Below, in pieces: positions 41,115 through 45,974 of a stretch of DNA of 45,974 bases; the first letter of the stretch is position 1, and every line of letters starts with the position of its first letter. Source of the DNA: Ruminococcus sp. (GTDB lineage: Bacteria > Bacillota_A > Clostridia > Oscillospirales > Ruminococcaceae); the NCBI GenBank assembly GCA_017480485.1, contig JAFVAN010000009.1:1-45974 (forward strand). Direction: 5' to 3'. The notes beneath the pieces are model-generated. The model did no database searches. It was not told the origin of the DNA and was given only the letters and a program-made list of their open reading frames with translations. The position numbers and the translations under genes were made by a program.

Positions 41115-42173
41115 ATGACAAAGGTCCTTGCCGCTATGAGCGGCGGTGTCGATAGCTCGGCGGCAGTCAAGGTGCTGCTCGCTCGGGGCTATGAGGTCGC
41201 GGGTGCTACTATGCACCTGTATTCAAACGACGATATATCTGTCCGCAGCCGTACCTGCTGCTCCCTCTCGGACGTGGAGGACGCCCGTCTCGCTGCCCTC
41301 CGCCTCGGGATAGATTTCCATGTGTTCAATTTCTCTGAGGAGTTCCGCAGGCGGGTCATGGACAACTTCGTGGACACCTACCTCTCGGGCGGTACCCCGA
41401 ACCCCTGCATCGAGTGCAACAAGCACCTCAAATTCGGCAGCTTTCTCGAAAGGGCGCGGCTCATGGGCTTCGATATGATAGCCACAGGCCATTACGCCGT
41501 CATCGAGCAAAGCCCAGAGGGGCGCTGGCTCCTCAAAAGGTCCCCCGACCGCGAAAAGGACCAGAGCTACGTCCTCTACTCAATGACCCAGGACCAGCTG
41601 GCCCACACCCTCTTCCCCGTCGGGGAGATGACTAAGGCCGAGACCCGCCGCATAGCCGACGAGAGCGGCCTCCCCAACGCCCGGAAGCCCGAGTCACAGG
41701 ATATCTGCTTTATCCCCAACGGCCATTATGCGGACTTTATCACCGCTCAGGCGGGCGAGCAGCCCCACGGGGACATCACCCTAATGGACGGCACCGTGAT
41801 CGGGGAGCACAGAGGGCTGATAAACTACACCATCGGCCAGCGGAAGGGTGTCCGAGTGAGCTACAGCGAGCCCCTGTTCGTCTACGGCAAGGACACCGAA
41901 CGCAACACCCTCGTGATGGCCACCGCAGAGCAGATGCGCTTTTCCTCCCTGACGGCCCGAGACGTGAATCTTATCCCCTTCGACACCCTGTCGGGGCCGC
42001 TGCACTGCACCGCCCAGACACGCTACCACCAGAAGGACCTGCCCTGCACGGTCTACCCCGAGGGGGACGGCATCAGGGTCATCTTCGACGAGCCCCAGCG
42101 GGCCATCTCTATGGGTCAGGCCGTGGTGCTCTACGACGGAGACTATGTGATCGGCGGCGGGACGATCTGCTGA
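41115..42173 (+). CDS. mnmA: tRNA-specific 2-thiouridylase MnmA
   Basis: 352 residues from the ATG at 41115, set by AAAAAAGGAGGGATATTC; the frame is open to 41076 but that part is repeat sequence. The PP-loop SGGVDSS at 9-15 activates the tRNA wobble uridine with ATP. The catalytic cysteines are Cys98 (NPCIECN) and Cys198 (SQDICFIP), as in E. coli Cys102/Cys199. GLINYTIGQRKG precedes the C-terminal domain. The enzyme thiolates U34 of Lys, Glu and Gln tRNAs. No close promoter is visible upstream because of the repeat region; the sulfur donor gene often next to mnmA is missing here. Confidence 0.95.
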   Translation: MTKVLAAMSGGVDSSAAVKVLLARGYEVAGATMHLYSNDDISVRSRTCCSLSDVEDARLAALRLGIDFHVFNFSEEFRRRVMDNFVDTYLSGGTPNPCIECNKHLKFGSFLERARLMGFDMIATGHYAVIEQSPEGRWLLKRSPDREKDQSYVLYSMTQDQLAHTLFPVGEMTKAETRRIADESGLPNARKPESQDICFIPNGHYADFITAQAGEQPHGDITLMDGTVIGEHRGLINYTIGQRKGVRVSYSEPLFVYGKDTERNTLVMATAEQMRFSSLTARDVNLIPFDTLSGPLHCTAQTRYHQKDLPCTVYPEGDGIRVIFDEPQRAISMGQAVVLYDGDYVIGGGTIC

Positions 42174-42228
42174 GGGCGTTCGACCCCTGAGAGGGCATTC
42201 AAAAGAAATGCACGGCTGTTAAAAATCG

Positions 42229-42295
42229 GCGGAAATGTTCGCACCCCCCGAAGGGGTGAGATACATTTCCGCACCCCCGAGCCGCCGCAGGCGGC
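42229..42295 (-). repeat. Family H bipartite hairpin, copy 4
   Basis: Imperfect large hairpin from GCGGAAATG (42229) to CATTTCCGC (42272), with CCCC/GGGG top, followed by the small hairpin GCCGCC-GCA-GGCGGC (42281-42295). Located 55 bp after mnmA; it has no clean T run. Confidence 0.78.
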
Positions 42296-42389
42296 GAGGG
42301 CCATCAAAAGAGAAAAAAGCCCGGCTGCGGGGTTTAATAATGCCCCCGAGGCCGACTGAAAAATAAAAAACAATATAGGAGATGATATC

Positions 42390-42914
42390 ATGAAAAAATA
42401 TCTTGTAGTAGTCGATATGCAGAAGGACTTTGTGGACGGCGCCCTTGGCAGCGCCGAGGCCTGCGCCATAGTTCCCGCGGCGGCGGAGAAGATCAGGGGC
42501 TTTGAGGGCGAGATCTTCGCCACCTTTGACACGCACTTTGAGAACTACATGGAAACGGCAGAGGGCAAGAAGCTGCCCGTGCCCCACTGCATCAAGGGCA
42601 GCGAGGGCTGGCAGCTGAACGAAGAGATCGCCAAGGCGCTGTGCGAGAGGGGGTTCAAGCCTGTTGAGAAGTACACCTTCGGGTCGGTGGACCTGCCGAG
42701 GCTCATAAAGGAGGCAGCGGGGGGCGAAGAGTTCGGGATAGAGCTGATAGGGCTCTGCACGGACATTTGTGTGGTGAGCAACGCGCTGCTGCTGAAGGCA
42801 AGCTTCCCCGAGGTGCCGATAGCGGTGGATGAGAGGTGCTGTGCCGGGGTAACGCCCGAGAAGCACGCCGCCGCCATCGAGACCATGAGGAGCTGCCAGA
42901 TAGATATACTCTGA
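42390..42914 (+). CDS. pncA: Isochorismatase-family cysteine hydrolase, probable nicotinamidase
   Basis: 174 residues. The catalytic triad is visible: Asp9 (VVVDMQKDF), Lys94 (EKYTFGS) and Cys127 (GLCTDICVVSNA). Asp47, His49 and His66 lie where nicotinamidases bind metal (FDTH...PHCIKG). Nicotinamidase converts nicotinamide to nicotinate for NAD salvage, which is the substrate of the pncB product encoded 316 bp downstream on the same strand; this supports the assignment, though other isochorismatase-like amidases remain possible. AGGAGAT lies before the ATG. A TGATATCA palindrome overlaps the start and recalls TGATATTATCA at the Nudix promoter, a weak hint of shared control. Confidence 0.85.
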   Translation: MKKYLVVVDMQKDFVDGALGSAEACAIVPAAAEKIRGFEGEIFATFDTHFENYMETAEGKKLPVPHCIKGSEGWQLNEEIAKALCERGFKPVEKYTFGSVDLPRLIKEAAGGEEFGIELIGLCTDICVVSNALLLKASFPEVPIAVDERCCAGVTPEKHAAAIETMRSCQIDIL

Positions 42915-43082
42915 AACCCTGCTGAGCCGATGGAGTGAAAAAGTCAGAATGACTGCGGCAAGTTGGAACCTCTCCGTCTCGGCTGCGCTGAACCACCTCC
43001 CAGCGGGGTGGAGCGAAACACGAAATTTCTGCTCCCGCTTTCACTTGTGCTGCGCCGTGTGAGAGGCACTAAGTCTGCGCCT

Positions 43083-43121
43083 GTTTCGCGGGTCCGCGAC
43101 AAGCCTCTGACGCGAGGCTTG
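43083..43121 (-). repeat. Family B hairpin element, copy 4 (partial)
   Basis: GTTTCGCGGGTCCGCGAC (also at 5703-5721) followed by hairpin CAAGCCTC/GAGGCTTG (43100-43121). The stem sequence is entirely different from that in other copies but equally complementary. Related segments include 42936-42962, which resembles 5782-5808 in reverse. Confidence 0.75.
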
Positions 43122-43174
43122 ACCGCGCGTTTTTTAAAGCGCTCCGCGAGGGGAACGACAGGCCTCTGCGCCTA

Positions 43175-43213
43175 ATTATCAACTATCAACTATCAACTAT
43201 CAATTATCAACTA
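43175..43213. repeat. CTATCAA heptamer tandem repeat
   Basis: Five consecutive (C/A)(T)TATCAA-type units immediately before the pncB ribosome binding site. It may be simple junk or influence translation; it has no hairpin. The stretch 42915-43230 holds this and family B sequence, and no gene. Confidence 0.85.
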
Positions 43214-43230
43214 CGGAAAGGATGTAAAAA

Positions 43231-44433
43231 ATGAAACTCGAACCTATCGTCGTATCGCTGTTGGATACGGACCTCTATAAATTCAATATGGATCAGGTCA
43301 TCTTCCACAAACATACCGACCTCTGCGGACAGTACTACTTTAAGTGCCGCAATGAGGGCATCGTCTTCACCCCCGAAATGGTAAGGGAGATCGAGGAGCA
43401 GATCGACCACCTCTGCACCCTGAAATTTACTAAGGAGGAGCTTGACTACCTCCGCTCCATCCGCTTTATCAAGAACGACTACGTCGAGTTCCTGCGGCTC
43501 TGGAGACCTATCAGAGACTACGTCACCGTGAGGCGCGAGGACAGCGGCGAGCTCTTTATCGAGGTGGACGGCCCCCTCTTTTCCGCTATGCAGTTCGAGA
43601 TATATCTGCTTGAGATCGTCAACGAGGTCTATTTCAGGATGAGCTATGACTACGACACCCTCCGCCGCTCCGCAGAGGAGCGCCTCGACGCCAAGATCAA
43701 GGCCCTGAACGATGGCACCTATACCTTCAAATTCGCAGAGTTCGGCTGCCGCAGGCGCCTCTCCCGAGAGTGGGAGGACGTGGTGGTCCGCCGCCTTGCG
43801 ACCGAGACCGATAAGTGCGTCGGCACCTCTAACGTCTACCTTGCTATGAAGTACGACCTGACCCCCATCGGCACCTACGCCCACGAGTTCGTGCAGATGT
43901 ACCAGGGCATCGACTCCATTCCTCTGGCCTATACCAACCACTACGCCATGAAGGACTGGTATAACGAGTACGACGGCGACAACGGCACCGCCCTGACGGA
44001 CACCATCACCACCGACCTCTTCCTGCTGGACTTCAACCGCTCCAACGTCAATAACTATACGGGCGTCCGCCACGACAGCGGCGACCCCTATGAGTGGGGC
44101 GAGAAAATGATCGCTCACTATAAGAAATACGGCGTTGACCCAAAAACCAAGCTGCTGCTTTTCAGCGACAGCCTCGACTTCGACAGGGCCCAGAAGCTCT
44201 ACGACCACTTCTGCGGCAAGACCAAGGTGTCCTTCGGCATCGGCACCTTCTGCTCCAACGACACGGAAGTCCCCTCCCTGAATATCGTCATCAAGCTGCA
44301 ATATGTCAACGGCAGGCCCGTTGCAAAGCTCTCGGATGACATTGGCAAGGCCATGTGCCGCGACGAGGAGTATCTGGGCTACCTCAAGCGGTCTGTGGAG
44401 TTCAGGCTGAAAAGAGAGGGCGCCCAAGGATAA
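43231..44433 (+). CDS. pncB: Nicotinate phosphoribosyltransferase
   Basis: 400 residues, the bacterial PncB type. It joins nicotinate with PRPP to form nicotinate mononucleotide, the rate-limiting step of NAD salvage. The start MKLEPIVVSLLDTDLYKFNMDQVIF is typical, GTYAHEF contains the phospho-accepting His218, and RHDSGDP (280-286) binds the phosphoribosyl group. The C-terminus shows GIGTFCSNDTE and LSDDIGKAMCRD. Preceded by pncA and further up by an NrtR-like gene, consistent with an NAD salvage group. GGAAAGGATGTAAAAA supplies the ribosome binding site. No promoter was found within the repeat-rich sequence upstream. Confidence 0.95.
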   Translation: MKLEPIVVSLLDTDLYKFNMDQVIFHKHTDLCGQYYFKCRNEGIVFTPEMVREIEEQIDHLCTLKFTKEELDYLRSIRFIKNDYVEFLRLWRPIRDYVTVRREDSGELFIEVDGPLFSAMQFEIYLLEIVNEVYFRMSYDYDTLRRSAEERLDAKIKALNDGTYTFKFAEFGCRRRLSREWEDVVVRRLATETDKCVGTSNVYLAMKYDLTPIGTYAHEFVQMYQGIDSIPLAYTNHYAMKDWYNEYDGDNGTALTDTITTDLFLLDFNRSNVNNYTGVRHDSGDPYEWGEKMIAHYKKYGVDPKTKLLLFSDSLDFDRAQKLYDHFCGKTKVSFGIGTFCSNDTEVPSLNIVIKLQYVNGRPVAKLSDDIGKAMCRDEEYLGYLKRSVEFRLKREGAQG

Positions 44434-44442
44434 TATGGCAAG

Positions 44443-44517
44443 AAGCGGCACTGCTGCGAAGCACCGCAAAGTGCGAAAAATGGGACCTTCCCCTTGCGGG
44501 GAAGGTCCCATTTTCGC
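44443..44517. repeat. Family H bipartite hairpin, copy 5; terminator between convergent genes
   Basis: Degenerate small hairpin (GCGGCACTGC...GCACCGC, 44445-44467) and large hairpin (44473-44493 with 44498-44517, one bulge), loop TTGC. It lies between pncB and rlmH, which converge, so it can end both transcripts. Confidence 0.82.
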
Positions 44518-44531
44518 GGGAGCCGTTATCC

Positions 44532-45017
44532 TCACTTGTGATATCTTGTATGCTCCGCGATCTGGAAGGCGCGGTAAAGTTGTTCAAGGAGCATCACTCG
44601 GGCCAGCTGGTGGGGGAAGGTCAGGCGGGACATGGACACCCGCAGGGCGCAGGCCCGCTTAACGCCCTCGTCCAGGCCGAAGCTGGAGCCGATAAAGAGA
44701 TTGACCGTAGAATATCCGTGGACGGCGCAGTCGGAGATGGCCCCCGAAAGCTGCTCGCTGCTAAGCTCCCGCCCCTCGATGCACAGGGCGATGTTATAGG
44801 CCCCTCGGGTCTCGATGTAGGGCTGCATCAGTGCGGCCTCGGCGGCCAAGGCCCTTTCTATCTCCTTTTGGGAGGGCTCCGAGGGCAGGCGGCTCTCGGC
44901 CAGCTCCACCACCTGCGCCTTGCAGGAGGCACCCAGCCGCTTGATATACTCGGCCTCGGCCCCCCGCCAATAGCTTTCCTTTAGCTTACCGACGGCGATG
45001 ATATTTACCCGCAGCAT
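44532..45017 (-). CDS. rlmH: Ribosomal RNA large subunit methyltransferase H
   Basis: 161 residues from the ATG at 45017, which shares one base with the preceding stop codon (TGATG) and has GGAGATAAGC upstream. The frame continues upstream inside the thioesterase gene and is not used. MLRVNIIAVGKLKESYWRGAEAEYIKRL, NLFIGSSFGLDEGV and SMSRLTFPHQLARVMLLEQLYRAFQI are the SPOUT methyltransferase signatures. RlmH methylates pseudouridine 1915 of 23S rRNA on the assembled 70S ribosome. Coupled to the thioesterase gene. The last residues are RYHK, as in many homologs. Confidence 0.95.
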   Translation of the reverse strand: MLRVNIIAVGKLKESYWRGAEAEYIKRLGASCKAQVVELAESRLPSEPSQKEIERALAAEAALMQPYIETRGAYNIALCIEGRELSSEQLSGAISDCAVHGYSTVNLFIGSSFGLDEGVKRACALRVSMSRLTFPHQLARVMLLEQLYRAFQIAEHTRYHK

Positions 45018-45721
45018 CAGCTTATCTCCAATATGGCGGCGGGAGCGCCCTCCTCGGTGAGCAGGCGGGCTGTATAGACGCCGTCCCTCTCCCACAGCTG
45101 GGGGATGAGCTTATCCCCTGGCATCACCGAGGACCTGTACTCGCAGCGGACGCGCTTTACCGCCGTTCCCGGGGGCAGCAGCTCGTCAACGATATCGAAA
45201 TAGCGGGCGTTGTTGATGTGGGTATTGGTGTCGGTCTGGCAGCGGAGGGTGGTGAAGGGCTCGAAGGCCTTGGGCTCTCCCTCGGGGATGCTGATGCGGC
45301 GGTCAGTGAGCTCGTAGCCCTCGGGGGCGGGCAGCAGCTCGATGGCGCGGTCCTCCTCTGGGGTCATGAGGGCGGGCTTGAGGGTGTCGCCGTTCACGAG
45401 GGTGCTGACGAGGTAGGAGCGGGCGCAGATCTCGCCTTTCTGTCCCACAAGCTCGGTGCAGCGGCGGCCGTAGACCCTTCGGCTCTCGAAGAGGTAGGTG
45501 CGCACGGTCAGCTCCTCCAGATACTCGGGAAGGCGGCAGATATCCAGCTGGCGGTAGGCCACAAAGAGCAGCCTGCCCTGCTTCATCAGCGGCCCGATGA
45601 CGCTGTCGTGGGCGCGGCTGAGGGTGCAGCAGTCCTGCATAAAGTCCACCATGGCGCTGCGCCGCATCTGTCTGTCGGCGCCGATATGGCTATAATAGAC
45701 GGTCCGTTTGATCTCGTACAT
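45017..45721 (-). CDS. Acyl-ACP thioesterase
   Basis: 234 residues with two hot-dog halves, the FatA/FatB-like family. Visible: MYEIKRTVYYSHIGADRQMRRSAMVDFMQDCCTLSRAHDSVIG in the first half, and DTNTHINNARYFDIVDELLP in the second, the catalytic region (Asn/His residues of the N-x-H...). The enzyme hydrolyses acyl-ACP and releases free fatty acid, ending chain elongation. AAAAAGGAGGGGTACCT precedes the ATG. The product shortens or diverts fatty acid synthesis; the acyl-CoA-synthetase-like gene at 544 might use such acids, but they are far apart and that link is speculation. Confidence 0.92.
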   Translation of the reverse strand: MYEIKRTVYYSHIGADRQMRRSAMVDFMQDCCTLSRAHDSVIGPLMKQGRLLFVAYRQLDICRLPEYLEELTVRTYLFESRRVYGRRCTELVGQKGEICARSYLVSTLVNGDTLKPALMTPEEDRAIELLPAPEGYELTDRRISIPEGEPKAFEPFTTLRCQTDTNTHINNARYFDIVDELLPPGTAVKRVRCEYRSSVMPGDKLIPQLWERDGVYTARLLTEEGAPAAILEIS

Positions 45722-45746
45722 AGGTACCCCTCCTTTTTCTGTTAAA

Positions 45747-45776
45747 ATTATACACCCCTCACCCCCACCCTGTCAA
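45747..45776 (-). promoter_or_regulatory. Promoter of the thioesterase-rlmH unit
   Basis: On the minus strand TTGACA (45776-45771), 18-bp G-rich spacer and TATAAT (45752-45747). The start would lie near 45740, about 20 nt before the start codon. Confidence 0.82.
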
Positions 45777-45796
45777 GGCCCTAACGGCGGGCGGCC

Positions 45797-45858
45797 GAAT
45801 TCGCGTGAGCACTTGCAAGCTCGTTTACAACGGTGCAGGCCGCGGGGGCTCCCTCACG
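45797..45858 (-). repeat. Family S repeat, copy 5
   Basis: GAATTCGCGTGAGCACTTGCAAGCTCGTTTACAA... and the GGGGGCTCCCTC terminus at the other end. Same orientation as copies 2 and 3, followed by 26-bp tandem units. Confidence 0.8.
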
Positions 45859-45873
45859 TCACGGGCGTGGGCA

Positions 45874-45974
45874 CGCAAGTCGCGTCCCGGGCGCGGGCAC
45901 GCAGGTCGCGTCCCGGGCGCGGGCACGCAGGTCGCGTCCCGGACGCGGGTGCGCAGGTCGCGTGAGCGGCGGCG
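45874..45974 (-). repeat. 26-bp tandem repeat at the window end
   Basis: Units start at 45874, 45900, 45926 and 45952 (CGCA(A/G)GTCGCGTCCCGGGCGCGGGCA pattern). The last unit switches to GTGAGCGGCGGCG exactly as at 15052-15075, so the element continues past the window. No gene is visible in 45777-45974. Confidence 0.88.

Overview
The window looks like a chromosomal segment of a Gram-positive anaerobe of the Clostridia, most plausibly a Ruminococcus-like member of the Oscillospiraceae (inferred from gene content and order, not from a database search). The support is: a single-chain pyruvate:ferredoxin oxidoreductase; the Firmicutes order rpsJ to rplQ with adk, map, a KOW protein and infA inside it; a zinc-lid adenylate kinase; zinc-type S14; DUF3793/DUF2325 proteins; strong AGGAGG ribosome binding sites and consensus sigma-A promoters. 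The DNA is moderately GC-rich. No phage, transposase, plasmid or CRISPR gene was found.

Layout. 1-5400: tandem repeats, an acyl-CoA-synthetase-like enzyme, a group of two zinc-ribbon membrane proteins around a lipoprotein, then a MIF-like tautomerase and a PC4/YdbC protein. 5400-12560: a polysaccharide flippase (minus strand), secG between inverted repeat copies, a GNAT acetyltransferase, a membrane protein and RNase R. 12560-15000: DUF3793 and DUF2325 genes behind a promoter with three palindromic operators, a receiver-like protein, and a Val-Asp-Gly-Cys tRNA operon. 15000-20100: PFOR (nifJ) and tspO. 20150-36190: the complete S10-spc-alpha ribosomal protein super-operon on the minus strand, with a roughly 420-nt leader containing an attenuator-like hairpin and a 273-bp structured insertion between rplW and rplB. 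36800-39200: an ECF sigma factor with its probable anti-sigma factor, and a DUF2442/DUF4160 pair in which DUF4160 is frameshifted. 39400-45720: a Nudix/NrtR-like protein, mnmA, a nicotinamidase-like hydrolase and nicotinate phosphoribosyltransferase (a likely NAD salvage group), then rlmH and an acyl-ACP thioesterase.

The most unusual content is intergenic. Several dispersed repeat families recur in both orientations: (H) a bipartite element made of a small GC hairpin plus a long hairpin with an AAA-TGG-type foot; (B) an element of consecutive hairpins whose stems change between copies while staying complementary; (S) a GCGAGGGAGC...GAGCTTGCGAGTGCTCACGCGA element with 45-bp or 26-bp tandem expansions. 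A composite of about 345 bp occurs as inverted copies at 5432-5777 and 40252-40592. Because paired bases change together between copies, selection for folding is likely; these families are the best candidates here for something undescribed.

How the genes work together: the core is translation (ribosomal proteins, RNA polymerase alpha, IF-1, SecY, SecG, MetAP, tRNAs, MnmA, RlmH, RNase R). Central anaerobic metabolism is represented by PFOR, cofactor salvage by the NAD genes, and envelope functions by the flippase, zinc-ribbon proteins and ECF sigma pair.
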